From NCBI GenBank assembly GCA_934247225.1, contig CAKQJE010000009.1, positions 1-64,000 of the forward strand: a stretch of 64,000 nucleotides of DNA. The letters are read 5' to 3'. Origin of the DNA: an uncultured Clostridia bacterium (GTDB taxonomy: Bacteria; Bacillota; Clostridia; Christensenellales; Borkfalkiaceae). The translations under genes were made by a program, and so were the position numbers. The notes under the pieces are model-generated. The model saw only the letters and a list, made by a program, of their open reading frames with translations, did no database searches and was not told the origin of the DNA. Below, in pieces: positions 49,674-58,772 of this stretch. The stretch's first letter is position 1, and the number at the start of each line of letters is the position of its first letter.

Positions 49674-50069
49674 TCAAATAATGTATTTCAATAACGAAAT
49701 AAGGCTTCCGGTTTCCTGTTCGTTGTCCTTGATGAACCCAAGCAAATACGCGCCCGTAAGAGACAGAATGAACGCCGTGCAAAGCGCGACGCACGTTATC
49801 GAAAGGATCAACGCCCATCTGAGCGGCTCGGATTTATGAGTGCGATATCTTTTTGCGGACATAACGAGCGCAATTACGCCGAAAACTATGCCCGAGCCGT
49901 AAAGCACCGAAAACACAAGACCCAAAAGAGCCAGAATGAGCGGCGTGCGGTTGAAACTCTTTTTCGCTTCGTATTCGCGATAAGCGGCTTTGTAAGAAGC
50001 GTCTCTCGTTATGTCGGGAGCCACCGAAACCTCGCGTTCGCTAAAATTATTCTGTTCAAAATTGTTCAT
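49674..50069 (-). CDS. DUF4190-like small membrane protein, first gene of the uvrBA operon
   Basis: This 131-residue protein starts at ATG 50069 with an AGAGG site; the longer frame runs into the promoter repeats. It has a polar N-terminus (about 1-42) and two or three membrane segments (about 44-68, 88-112). The Gly-rich segment LALLGLVFSVLYGSGIVFGVIALVMS resembles DUF4190. The function is unknown. It is the first gene after the duplicated promoter and the LexA-like box. Confidence 0.7.
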   Translation of the reverse strand: MNNFEQNNFSEREVSVAPDITRDASYKAAYREYEAKKSFNRTPLILALLGLVFSVLYGSGIVFGVIALVMSAKRYRTHKSEPLRWALILSITCVALCTAFILSLTGAYLLGFIKDNEQETGSLISLLKYII

Positions 50070-50083
50070 CTTTAAACCTCTTA

Positions 50084-50149
50084 TACAGTATATCTCAAAT
50101 CGGCTTTCTTTACAAGTACAGTATATCACAAATCGGCTTTCTTTACAAG
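50084..50149 (-). promoter_or_regulatory. Tandemly duplicated promoter of the uvrBA operon
   Basis: Two 33-base units (50084-50116 and 50117-50149) are identical except at one base. Each holds, on the minus strand, TTGTAA (50110-50115; 50143-50148) and TATACT (50087-50092; 50120-50125) with a 17-base spacer. This gives two identical promoters 33 bases apart. Confidence 0.8.
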
Positions 50150-50152
50150 CAA

Positions 50153-50170
50153 TAAGAACATTTGTTCTTA
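50153..50170. promoter_or_regulatory. LexA (DinR)-like box
   Basis: TAAGAACA-TT-TGTTCTTA is a perfect 18-base palindrome. On the minus strand it contains GAAC-AAAT-GTTC, agreeing with 12 of 14 positions of the Bacillus DinR consensus CGAACRNRYGTTYC. It lies seven bases upstream of the distal -35 box, and uvrB and uvrA are downstream, both classical SOS genes. Confidence 0.7.
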
Positions 50171-50237
50171 AAAAATGTCCGTTTTTTCACAAAGCGCGCC
50201 GCGAAAACAAGCGAAAGCGTTACAAAAACAAGCACAA

Positions 50238-50264
50238 TGCGCCGCGCAAAAAATGCGCGGCGCA
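50238..50264 (-). terminator. Terminator-like hairpin after the ABC exporter genes
   Basis: Perfect 11-base G+C-rich arms (50238-50248 and 50254-50264) around five A, 14 bases after the ABC stop. No immediate T-tract follows on the minus strand, but a T-rich stretch appears about nine bases later. Confidence 0.6.
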
Positions 50265-50278
50265 CCGAAATAGCCTGT

Positions 50279-52138
50279 TTACTGCATTGCATATAAAGCG
50301 TAATATCTGCCTTTTTTTTCGAGAAGTTCCTCGTGACTGCCCTCTTCTTCTATAACGCCTTTATTGATAACGATTATTTTATCGGCGTTACGAATCGTGG
50401 AAAGTCTGTGCGCGACGATAAGCATCGTGCCTATGTTCATCATTTTTTCGAGCGAATCCTGAATGAGAACTTCCGTTTCCGTATCGATATTCGCGGTCGC
50501 TTCGTCCAAAATCATTACCTCGGGGCGATGAATTATCGTTCTCGCAAAGGAGAGAAGCTGACGCTGCCCCGCAGAGAAATTGTTTCCTCTTTCGCGGACT
50601 TCTTCGTCAAGCCCGCCGGGGAGCTTATCGATGAACTTGTCTGCGTTCACATATCTGCACGCCTCTTTGACCTGCTCGTCCGTAAACTCTTCGTCTCTTA
50701 AAACAATATTGCTCCTGATCGTTCCCGAGAACAGGAAAACGTCTTGAAGCATCTGTCCGAAATGCTTTCTGAGCGACGATTTTTTGATATGTCTGATATT
50801 TATTCCGTCGAGAAGAATTTCGCCTTTCTGAATATCGTAATTTCTGCAAATAAGCGACAAGATCGTCGTTTTCCCCGACCCCGTGGCGCCGACGAAAGCA
50901 ACGGTTTCGCCCGCGGCGACTTTAAAGGAAACGTCCTTTAAAACCCACTCGTTTTCGACATAAGAAAACCAGACGTTTTTAAACTCGATTTCGCCCTTTA
51001 CGTCTTCAAGCTCGATTGCGTCTTCTTCGTCGCGAACCTCGGGAACGATATCCATTATCGTGAAGATTTTTTCCGCCGACGCAAACGCCGATTGCAGGAA
51101 ATTGAACTGCTCTGCCAAGTTCTGTATCGGGTTGAAAAACTTCGAAATGTACATATAAAACGCGACGATTACGGGCGCGGTTATCTGTTGACCCAAAAAC
51201 GACGAGTTTTCGAGGAAGCCTTTGGAGCCGAGATACATAAGGCAAAGCACGGACGAGACGTAAAGCATATAAACCGTGGGACGGAATATACCGAAAACGA
51301 ATATTTCGGAAAGTCTCGCCTTGGCGAGCGCGGCGTTCTTTTTGTCGAACTCCTCTTTTTTGCGTTCTTCTCTGTTGAATATCTGTATGATTTTCATTCC
51401 CGAAAGATTTTCGGAAAGGAACGTGTTAACGCCCGTAGTGCCGTCCTTGATTTTTCTGTAAGACATTCTCGAAAACTTTCTGAATATCACCGTGAAAAGA
51501 ACTATGAACGGCGCGAAACAAAGCACCATAAGCGTTAATTCGTAGTTTAATAAAAGCATCGCGACGACAACGCCTATTATAACGAAAATGTTTTTCGCCA
51601 GGTTTACTATCGTACCCGTGAAAAGCATCGAAATGGCGTTGGTATCGTTGGTAACCCTCGTTACGAGCGTTCCCACGGGAATTGTGTTAAGCTGCGCGTG
51701 CGAAAGGTCTTCGATATGAACGAAAATGTCTTCTCTTAAAGACGAAACTATTTTCTGCCCCGTTTTTTGAAGAATTATCGCCTGGAAGTACGCGCTTACA
51801 AGCGAAACTATAAGTATGCCCGCGTACGCCCCGACCCTTATGAACAATCCCGAAAGCTCGAATTCGCTTTGAAGAACTTTCTCTATATCCGAAACAAGAA
51901 GCGGAGAAACAACGTCGTAGCATATTGAGAAAAGCATTAAAATCATAACGAACAAAAAGCTCTTCCAATATGGCTTAGCATACTTCAAAAGTCTACCTAT
52001 AAGTTCTTTATCGCTCATTTTTCGATCGAAACCGATAGCTTGCTTTTTATCTTTTATCGACAAGAACGCAACGAGAAAGGCTATCGATAAAACGCCTATG
52101 ATCGCGCCGACTACAATAAGAGGATAATACTCACGCAT
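50279..52138 (-). CDS. ABC exporter subunit with intact ATPase site
   Basis: This 619-residue protein from ATG 52138 has an N-terminal extra hydrophobic stretch, six membrane helices (type IV exporter fold) and an ATPase domain with Walker A GATGSGKTT, signature SAGQRQ and Walker B LILDEA with the catalytic Glu. It overlaps the upstream partner gene by eight bases. Together they form a heterodimer, like bacterial multidrug or lipid-related exporters; the substrate is unknown. Confidence 0.88.
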   Translation of the reverse strand: MREYYPLIVVGAIIGVLSIAFLVAFLSIKDKKQAIGFDRKMSDKELIGRLLKYAKPYWKSFLFVMILMLFSICYDVVSPLLVSDIEKVLQSEFELSGLFIRVGAYAGILIVSLVSAYFQAIILQKTGQKIVSSLREDIFVHIEDLSHAQLNTIPVGTLVTRVTNDTNAISMLFTGTIVNLAKNIFVIIGVVVAMLLLNYELTLMVLCFAPFIVLFTVIFRKFSRMSYRKIKDGTTGVNTFLSENLSGMKIIQIFNREERKKEEFDKKNAALAKARLSEIFVFGIFRPTVYMLYVSSVLCLMYLGSKGFLENSSFLGQQITAPVIVAFYMYISKFFNPIQNLAEQFNFLQSAFASAEKIFTIMDIVPEVRDEEDAIELEDVKGEIEFKNVWFSYVENEWVLKDVSFKVAAGETVAFVGATGSGKTTILSLICRNYDIQKGEILLDGINIRHIKKSSLRKHFGQMLQDVFLFSGTIRSNIVLRDEEFTDEQVKEACRYVNADKFIDKLPGGLDEEVRERGNNFSAGQRQLLSFARTIIHRPEVMILDEATANIDTETEVLIQDSLEKMMNIGTMLIVAHRLSTIRNADKIIVINKGVIEEEGSHEELLEKKGRYYALYAMQ

Positions 52139-53921
52139 TTTCGTTACCCTCCTTTCTCTTTTCGTCTTCGATACGTTGAAGCTCAACCGTTTTTCTGTAT
52201 TCTTCGCACGTTTCCATAAGTTCCGCGTGCGTGCCTACGGCGGCTATTTTTCCGTCTTCGAGATAAATTATTTTATCCATTCCTCTCACGGTCGAAATTC
52301 TGTGAGCGATAAGAATCGTCGTTTTTCCCTTTCTCGTTTCGTAAAGATTATCGAGAATGGCTTTTTCGGTTTCAGTATCGACCGCCGAAACAGAGTCGTC
52401 GAGAATAAGCACGGGGGCGTTTTTCATCATTGCCCTCGCAATGGAAATTCTCTGTTTCTGTCCGCCCGAAACGGTTACGCCCCTTTCGCCGAGCATCGTT
52501 TTATAACCGTCGCGGAATTCGACGATATTAGAGTCCACGTTGGCGAGTATCGCCGAGTTTTTAACGGCTTCGTCGCTGAATTCGTCCGAAGCGAACGCGA
52601 TATTGTTCTCGATCGTGTCGCTGAACAGGAAATTGTCCTGCGGGACGTAAGCCGCATTCTTTCTGACAGACTCTATCGTAACGGAATTCACGTCTTTTCC
52701 GTCGATAAACACCGTGCCGTCGGGAACGTTATACGTCCTTAAAATAAGATCGGCAACCGTGGTTTTTCCCGAACCCGTTCTGCCCGCAAGCCCGACGTTT
52801 TCGCCCGCATTGATTTTGAACGAAACGTTTTCGAGTACGTCGACTTCGGTCTCGGGATATCTGAAAGTAAGATTTTTAAACTCGATTTCACCTTTAACTT
52901 CGCCGATATCTTCCGCGCCTTCCCTGTCCTTAACGTCCTGCGAAGCGGAAAGAAGCTCGTCTATTCTCTTTAAAGAAGCCTGACCTCTCGATTTCATTCC
53001 GATAAGTTCGGAAATTGCCATTATCGGCCAGACGATCGCGTTGAAATAACCGATAAACTCCATAAGTTCGCCCACTTTAAACTTGCCCGTGTATACGAGA
53101 TAGCCGCCGTAACCGAGGATTATGCATATAACCGACTCCACGAAAAGGGTTATCGCGATATTTAAAAGCGTGGAAAACTTTACAAAATCGACGTTCACGT
53201 TTTCGTTGTATTTATTGAGTTTTTTAAACGCCGCAAGTTCTTTTGCTTCCTTTACGAACGCTTTTATAACCGCAATGCCCGAGAAATTTTCCTGCGCGAA
53301 GTCCGAAAGCTTCGAATACGCTTCCTGCCTTATTTCCCATTTCTGCTCCATATATTTTCCCACGATCATCGCCGCGAAAAACATACATACGAGCGGAATT
53401 GCCGAAAAAAGTGCGAGAATCGGCTTTAAAACGATCATTTTGTAAAGCGACATTCCGCCGAGAAAAAGCGCGTCGCACAGCATCATAACGCCCCACCCGA
53501 AACAGTCCTGAACGGTTTCGAGATCGTTCGTGAAAAGCGACATCAAATTTCCGACTTTATTTTTCTGGTAATAGCTCGCCGAAAGGATTTCGCAACGGGC
53601 GAACATTTTAGACCTTAAATCCTCTTCTACCTTAGCCGCCGCGCCGAAGAAACAAATTCGCCATAAAAATCTGCCCGTTACGAGAACGAGAATGACTATT
53701 ATGAGCGGCAGACAGATTTTATCGAGGACGAAATTCATATCGAACGGTACGTTCACGCCGTCTATGACGTTAAATCCTTCCGCCATACCGTTGATAACGT
53801 ATTTATATAATTCGGGAATGATAAGCTGAGCGTAGTCGACCGCGACGAGCGCGAAAAGACCGAACAGCAATATGTACCCGTACTTTATATAATACTTGTT
53901 AATATTTTTTCCGAATATCAT
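52131..53921 (-). CDS. ABC exporter subunit with degenerate ATPase site
   Basis: This 596-residue partner has six membrane helices and an ATPase domain with Walker A GRTGSGKTT, signature VSGGQKQ and Walker B LILDDS. The catalytic Glu is replaced by Asp, the hallmark of the non-consensus half of heterodimeric exporters such as BmrCD or TM287/288. It is the first gene of the pair. Confidence 0.88.
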   Translation of the reverse strand: MIFGKNINKYYIKYGYILLFGLFALVAVDYAQLIIPELYKYVINGMAEGFNVIDGVNVPFDMNFVLDKICLPLIIVILVLVTGRFLWRICFFGAAAKVEEDLRSKMFARCEILSASYYQKNKVGNLMSLFTNDLETVQDCFGWGVMMLCDALFLGGMSLYKMIVLKPILALFSAIPLVCMFFAAMIVGKYMEQKWEIRQEAYSKLSDFAQENFSGIAVIKAFVKEAKELAAFKKLNKYNENVNVDFVKFSTLLNIAITLFVESVICIILGYGGYLVYTGKFKVGELMEFIGYFNAIVWPIMAISELIGMKSRGQASLKRIDELLSASQDVKDREGAEDIGEVKGEIEFKNLTFRYPETEVDVLENVSFKINAGENVGLAGRTGSGKTTVADLILRTYNVPDGTVFIDGKDVNSVTIESVRKNAAYVPQDNFLFSDTIENNIAFASDEFSDEAVKNSAILANVDSNIVEFRDGYKTMLGERGVTVSGGQKQRISIARAMMKNAPVLILDDSVSAVDTETEKAILDNLYETRKGKTTILIAHRISTVRGMDKIIYLEDGKIAAVGTHAELMETCEEYRKTVELQRIEDEKRKEGNENA

Positions 53922-54026
53922 AAAACACCTGCTTTTGTAGTGATAAGTTTAACATAAACAGCCTTTTTGTAAAAGCTTTTTATCTTTGATTTTGTATTGT
54001 ATTTATTTATACCATCTATAATATAT

Positions 54027-55355
54027 TTAATAGTTATACCTTTTTCGCATGAAAATCAGGAACAACACCGAAGTTATGAACGCTAACAGCTCGGTCGCGA
54101 GAGACGCGAACCATATTCCCTCTTTTCCGAGCAGAACGGGAATAAGAAATACGCACGTCGCCTGAAATACGAGAGATCTCAAAAACGACAGAATTGCCGA
54201 AACGAGTCCGTTGTTGAGCGCGGTGAAAAAGCTCGAAGAGAAAATGTTTATTCCCGAGAAAAGGAACGCGAACGAGAAAAGCCTGAACGCATACACCGTC
54301 AGATCGTAAAGTTCCTTGTTGTGTCTTACGAATATGTACGACAACGGTACGCTCAGTCCTTCCGCAAGCCCCGTTAAGAATATTCCGCAAACGGACATCG
54401 TTATTACGCTCTTTTTAAATACGTTTCTCAGTTCGCTTACGTTCTGCGCGCCGTAATTATAAGCGATTATCGGCGCGGTGCCTATCGAATAACCTATTTC
54501 TATGGCGAGGAAAACGAGCTGAACATACATTAAAACGCCGTATGCCGAAACGCCCTGTTCGCCGTAAAATTTCATAAGCTGAGCGTTATAGAGCATGCTC
54601 ACGATAGACGACGAAACGTTGGATAAAAGCTCCGAAGAACCGTTCGCGCAAGCTTTTATTATCGGCGAAAATTCGAGCTTCGTTATTTTAAATCTGAGCT
54701 TGCTGTCGTTCGGACGGCAGAAATAAACAAACGGCACAACAGCGCCGACAACCTGTCCGAGACCCGTCGCGATCGCCGCGCCCGCAAGCCTCCATTTGAA
54801 ACCGACGATAAAAAGCGCGTCCAAAAGCGCGTTCGTTACGCCCGCGATAATCGTGACCACAAGCCCCATACGCGGTTTTTCCGCAGCCGAAAGAAAGCTT
54901 TGGAAAATGTTCTGTATCATAAAAAACGTAGTGAAAGAAATGACTATCGTTCCGTAAAGAACGCAATGCTCGGTCATCGCTTCCGTCGCTTTTAAAAGAC
55001 TGCAAATGGGTCTTATAAGCAGAATTCCCGAAACGGTTAAAATCACGCCGAGGATTATCGCGAACAAAATCATCATCGAAAAAAGTTCGTTCGCTCTTTT
55101 TTCGTCGCCCTCGCCGAGAGTTTTGGATACGAGCGCCGTTCCGCCCGTTCCTATCATAAATCCCGTTCCGCCGAGAATCATTATGAAAGGATAAATGAAA
55201 TTTATCGCCGCAAACTCCGTTTCGCCGACGTAGTTAGATATAAAGTACCCGTCGATAACGCCGTAAATCGACGTTATTATCATCATAAAAATCGCAGGTA
55301 AAACAAATCTGAATATTTTTTTGTAAGTAAAATGCTCCGAAAGTTGTATCTTCAT
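54027..55355 (-). CDS. MATE-family multidrug/metabolite exporter
   Basis: This 442-residue protein with twelve membrane helices has the MatE pattern: an IYGVIDGYFISNYVG start, GTGGTALVSKTLGEG after helix 2, and SIGTAPIIAYNYGAQN in the second half. Such proteins export cations and drugs using Na+ or H+ gradients. Monocistronic. A perfect 21-base inverted repeat (55372-55423) lies in its leader. Confidence 0.9.
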   Translation of the reverse strand: MKIQLSEHFTYKKIFRFVLPAIFMMIITSIYGVIDGYFISNYVGETEFAAINFIYPFIMILGGTGFMIGTGGTALVSKTLGEGDEKRANELFSMMILFAIILGVILTVSGILLIRPICSLLKATEAMTEHCVLYGTIVISFTTFFMIQNIFQSFLSAAEKPRMGLVVTIIAGVTNALLDALFIVGFKWRLAGAAIATGLGQVVGAVVPFVYFCRPNDSKLRFKITKLEFSPIIKACANGSSELLSNVSSSIVSMLYNAQLMKFYGEQGVSAYGVLMYVQLVFLAIEIGYSIGTAPIIAYNYGAQNVSELRNVFKKSVITMSVCGIFLTGLAEGLSVPLSYIFVRHNKELYDLTVYAFRLFSFAFLFSGINIFSSSFFTALNNGLVSAILSFLRSLVFQATCVFLIPVLLGKEGIWFASLATELLAFITSVLFLIFMRKRYNY

Positions 55356-55371
55356 GGTTTTATCCGTGTAA

Positions 55372-55423
55372 GCCGCCGAAACATTTTTATCGCCCTGTCG
55401 AACGATAAAAATGTTTCGGCGGC
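55372..55423. repeat. Perfect 21-base inverted repeat in the leader of the MATE gene
   Basis: Arms 55372-55392 and 55403-55423 (beginning GCCGCCGAAACA, ending TGTTTCGGCGGC) are perfect complements with a ten-base loop. It lies 17 bases upstream of the MATE start codon. No T-tract follows on the minus strand, so it may be an attenuator, an operator or a stable leader hairpin; on the plus strand AGATTTTAG follows. Confidence 0.75.
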
Positions 55424-55448
55424 AGATTTTAGTACAATTTTTAAGATA

Positions 55449-55483
55449 TTACGAGCCTCCCCGAAAAAAAGGAAGGCTCGTAA
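55449..55483 (-). terminator. Hairpin after acpP
   Basis: Arms TTACGAGCCT (55449-55458) and AGGCTCGTAA (55474-55483) flank a 15-base loop, seven bases after the acpP stop. A clear T-tract is lacking, so it may be a processing or stability signal. Confidence 0.5.
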
Positions 55484-55489
55484 GCGATA

Positions 55490-55711
55490 TTAAAGAGATT
55501 CGAGATAAGAGACGATGTCGCCCACCGTTTCGAAGCCGGCAAGCTTTTCGTCCGGAATGGTTATTCCGCTTTCTTCTTCGAGCGTCATTAAAAGTTGAAG
55601 AATATCTATCGAATCTGCGCCAAGATCTCCTTTTATCGTTGCCTCCGGGGTTACCAGACTTTCGTCGACGTTAAGCTCGTCGACAAGTATTTTCTTTACT
55701 TTTTCAAACAT
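55490..55711 (-). CDS. acpP: Acyl carrier protein
   Basis: This 73-residue acidic protein has the phosphopantetheine site GADSID with Ser34 and a four-helix acidic pattern. It carries growing fatty-acyl chains and, with PlsX, delivers acyl groups for phospholipid synthesis. It lies 72 bases downstream of plsX, its usual partner. Last gene of the operon. Confidence 0.95.
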   Translation of the reverse strand: MFEKVKKILVDELNVDESLVTPEATIKGDLGADSIDILQLLMTLEEESGITIPDEKLAGFETVGDIVSYLESL

Positions 55712-55783
55712 TTTGTCTCCTTTTTTCGCCTGGTCGGCGACTATATATAATTGTTTTTCCGCAAATTGTCCGTCTGTAAAAAA

Positions 55784-56749
55784 TTAACGGACGGCGGTTT
55801 TGTAAGCTTGTTCGATACATTTATATACGGCGACTCCGTTACTCGATCCGTGACCTTTGACGACTACTTTTTCAAGCCCCAAAAGCACGCTTCCGCCGTA
55901 ATTTCTGTAATCCATAAATTTTTTCTCTTTCTTAAACGTTCCGAGCATAAAAAGAGCGCCGATTTTACTCCAAAAAGACGATTTTATATCGTTTTTCAAC
56001 CTTTTAAGCATTTCAAGACACGCGCCCTCCGTACTTTTAATGAGAACGTTTCCCGAAAATCCGTCGCAAACGACGAGATCGTATTTTCCGGAAAGCAAAT
56101 CTCTGCTTTCCATATTTCCGACGAAATTCACTTTTTGTTCTTCTATCAGAAGTTTATACGCTTCGCGGCGAAGATCGTCGCCTTTTTCCTCTTCCGTTCC
56201 GACGTTTAAAAGCGCGACTTTCGGATTTTCTATTCCGTACGCTTTTTTGAGATAATCGCTGCCCATAACGGCGTACTGACTGAGCTGCTCGGGAGTGGTT
56301 TCTATATTCGCCCCGCTGTCGCATACGCCGACGATTTTACCGTTCATTGTCGGTAAAATCGGACAAAACGCAGGTCTTCTTACACCTTCCGAGCGACCTA
56401 TTCTCAAAATAGCCGATCCGACGAGAACGCCCGTCGCCCCGCACGAAACGAGAGCTTTTATCTCTTCGTTTTCTCTTAAATCCTTTATGGCGCGGATCAT
56501 CGACGAGTCCTTTTTCAGCCTTACGGCGTTTATGGGTTTGTCGTTTCCGTCAACCGCGTCGGGCGCGTTTACTATCTCTACTCTGTCCTCAGGATAATCT
56601 TTACCTCTAAGCTCGGCGTTTATCGAATTTTCGTCTCCGTACAAAACGACGGACAGATCGGAAAATTCTTTAAGAGCGATGAGCGCGCCCTCTACGTTAG
56701 CCGACGGACTGTGATCTCCGCCGAGACAATCGACAGCTATTTTTATCAC
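55784..56749 (-). CDS. plsX: Phosphate acyltransferase PlsX
   Basis: This 321-residue peripheral enzyme makes acyl-phosphate from acyl-ACP (and the reverse). The start IAVDCLGGDHSPSAN, ALVSCGATGVLVGSAILRIG and FVGNMESRD are family motifs. It is in one unit with FakA and a DegV/FakB protein, which also make acyl-phosphate, so host-derived and newly made fatty acids meet here. It lies one base from the acetyltransferase gene. Confidence 0.96.
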   Translation of the reverse strand: MIKIAVDCLGGDHSPSANVEGALIALKEFSDLSVVLYGDENSINAELRGKDYPEDRVEIVNAPDAVDGNDKPINAVRLKKDSSMIRAIKDLRENEEIKALVSCGATGVLVGSAILRIGRSEGVRRPAFCPILPTMNGKIVGVCDSGANIETTPEQLSQYAVMGSDYLKKAYGIENPKVALLNVGTEEEKGDDLRREAYKLLIEEQKVNFVGNMESRDLLSGKYDLVVCDGFSGNVLIKSTEGACLEMLKRLKNDIKSSFWSKIGALFMLGTFKKEKKFMDYRNYGGSVLLGLEKVVVKGHGSSNGVAVYKCIEQAYKTAVR

Positions 56750-56750
56750 T

Positions 56751-57878
56751 TTAATTCTCCAAAACTTTTACATACGAACGGCGGCGTTTGTGCTGCTTTG
56801 CGTTAAATCTCTTCCACAAATTCTGAATAGCGAAATTATCTTCGAGATTGAGATTCGTTTCCGCATATTTAACCCCGTCCTGTTTTAAAATATCGACAAG
56901 TCCCGCGGCTATTATCGCGGTTATTCCGCAATTTATGTAATCCGGGCGGACGGCTATAAGTCCGAGATCGATTATTTCGGGTTTTTTGATCGCTTTAAGC
57001 ACTCTTATAAGCCCCGCAGGCGTAAGTTTCCCCTGCGACTTTTGCAACGCTTTTGCAAGCGACGGAAAACAAAGACCGAGACAGACAGGCTCGTTTTTGT
57101 CGTTAAGAACGACCGTTACGTGCCGTATATCGATAATGAGACGGAAATTATCCATCATAAGTTTTTTCATTCCGTCGGTAAACGGAACCGTTCCGTAAAT
57201 CTTCTCGTAACCTACGTCGAGAAGCTCGAAAAACGCGTCGGCATACTTATCGAGAAATTCCGCGGTGGACTTACATTTCGGTAAATGAAGATTGTATCTT
57301 TTCATTACGAAATCGGACATCTTTTTTATATTTGCGATTTCATCTTCGTCGGGAAGATAGACTTTCGATTCGACCCAATCCACCTCTTTTTTATACCCGC
57401 AAGCCTCGATAAGCGCTCCGTAATACTCGGCGTTATACTGCTCTTCGAAGGTGGAAAGCTCGTCGAAGCCTTCTACCAGAAGTCCTTCTCTTTCGAGATC
57501 GGAAAACCCGAGCGGACCGCAAACCGTGTCCATTCCCTTTTCCAGAGCATAATCCTCCACGGCTTTGAAAAGCGATTTTGCGGCTTCTTCGTCGTTTTCG
57601 CAATCGAATCTCGTGAACCTTACTCTTTTTTCGTTATGCTTTTCGTTGGAAGCTTTCTGCAGAATCGCGGATATCCTGCCGACGGTCACGCCGTTTCTTT
57701 TCGCAAGAAAATACGCCGTTTCGCACGTGTCGTTATAAACGAAATCATCGTTGAAAATCGCCTTTTCGTCACGATACAAAGGCGGAACGAAATTAGGATT
57801 TTTCTTATACATTCTGAGCGGAAAATTGAGAAATTCTTTTCTGTCCGCTCCTGTTTCGACTTTTTTTATTTCTATCAT
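56751..57878 (-). CDS. GNAT-like N-acyltransferase family protein
   Basis: This 375-residue protein begins IEIKKVETGADRKEFLNFPLRMYKKNPNFVPPL, the start of a long conserved family often named 'acetyltransferase'. It has a GNAT-like middle (VCGPLGFSDLEREGLLVEGFDEL) and a C-terminal second half. Substrate and reaction are unknown. Its place between degV and plsX suggests a link with fatty-acid or lipid metabolism. Confidence 0.7.
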   Translation of the reverse strand: MIEIKKVETGADRKEFLNFPLRMYKKNPNFVPPLYRDEKAIFNDDFVYNDTCETAYFLAKRNGVTVGRISAILQKASNEKHNEKRVRFTRFDCENDEEAAKSLFKAVEDYALEKGMDTVCGPLGFSDLEREGLLVEGFDELSTFEEQYNAEYYGALIEACGYKKEVDWVESKVYLPDEDEIANIKKMSDFVMKRYNLHLPKCKSTAEFLDKYADAFFELLDVGYEKIYGTVPFTDGMKKLMMDNFRLIIDIRHVTVVLNDKNEPVCLGLCFPSLAKALQKSQGKLTPAGLIRVLKAIKKPEIIDLGLIAVRPDYINCGITAIIAAGLVDILKQDGVKYAETNLNLEDNFAIQNLWKRFNAKQHKRRRSYVKVLEN

Positions 57879-57890
57879 AAAATATTCATA

Positions 57891-58760
57891 TTAACGGTGT
57901 TTTGCGTGAAACGAAACGCCCACTCCGTTGGGCCCGCAATGCGCTCCCGAAGTCGGATTAGTCGTAATTATTTCTATCGCGGTGTCCGCACCGTATTTTT
58001 CCTTTAATCTTTCGGCTATCTCGTCAGCTATATCGGGCGCGTCGGTATGACCGATTATTATCGAATGGTCTTTGACGTTGTCTCCGAGTTCGTCGACGTA
58101 AGAAAGAAGCCTTTTTATAGCCTTCGCCTTTCCCGTTTCTTTGCCGATACTTACCATTTTGCCTTCGTCGTTCATATAAATTATCGGACGAATTCCGAGC
58201 AGCGTTCCCATTGTCGCCGAAAAGCCGCTCACTCTTCCGCTTCTGCGGAAAAATTTAAGGTCGTTTGCAAAGAAGTACTGCGCGAAATGCAAAACTTCTT
58301 TATCCGCCCAGGCGATTATTTCTTCGGGCGACGCGCCTTTTACGTACATTTCGCCGATTTCTTTGGCTATATTGTAGCTTACGATGGTTATACCTTTCGT
58401 ATCTACCGCATAAAACTTCCTTTCGGGAAACTCTTCTTTGAGTTCTTTCAAAGCTTCGTCCATCGCGTCGAACGTTCCGGACATCGCTCTCGAAAAATGA
58501 ACGTATAAAATATCGTTGCCCTTTTCGAACTCGGGACGGAAATAATTTTTATATTTTTCCGCCGAAACCGCGCTCGTCGTGGGAAGGACTCCGCCGCGAA
58601 GTTTATCGTAAAACGATTTCATATCGAACGTTTCGCTGTCCTCGTACGGGAAATAAGTGGTTCCGTCGATCGAAAACGGCATACTGATAAGTTTATATCC
58701 GTATTTCTTCGCCTCTGCGGGCGTAAAATCGCAATCGCTGTCTGTAAAAATCGTGTACAT
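57891..58760 (-). CDS. DegV/FakB fatty-acid-binding protein
   Basis: This 289-residue protein of the DegV family binds a fatty acid in a tunnel and presents it to FakA. It has a DSDCDF start, TTSAVS (Thr and Ser contact the carboxyl), SRAMSGTFDAM and a C-terminal TSGAHCGPNGVGV. It lies 12 bases after the FakA-like gene, so both parts of a fatty-acid kinase are encoded together. Confidence 0.9.
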   Translation of the reverse strand: MYTIFTDSDCDFTPAEAKKYGYKLISMPFSIDGTTYFPYEDSETFDMKSFYDKLRGGVLPTTSAVSAEKYKNYFRPEFEKGNDILYVHFSRAMSGTFDAMDEALKELKEEFPERKFYAVDTKGITIVSYNIAKEIGEMYVKGASPEEIIAWADKEVLHFAQYFFANDLKFFRRSGRVSGFSATMGTLLGIRPIIYMNDEGKMVSIGKETGKAKAIKRLLSYVDELGDNVKDHSIIIGHTDAPDIADEIAERLKEKYGADTAIEIITTNPTSGAHCGPNGVGVSFHAKHR

Positions 58761-58772
58761 CTTTTCTCCTTA

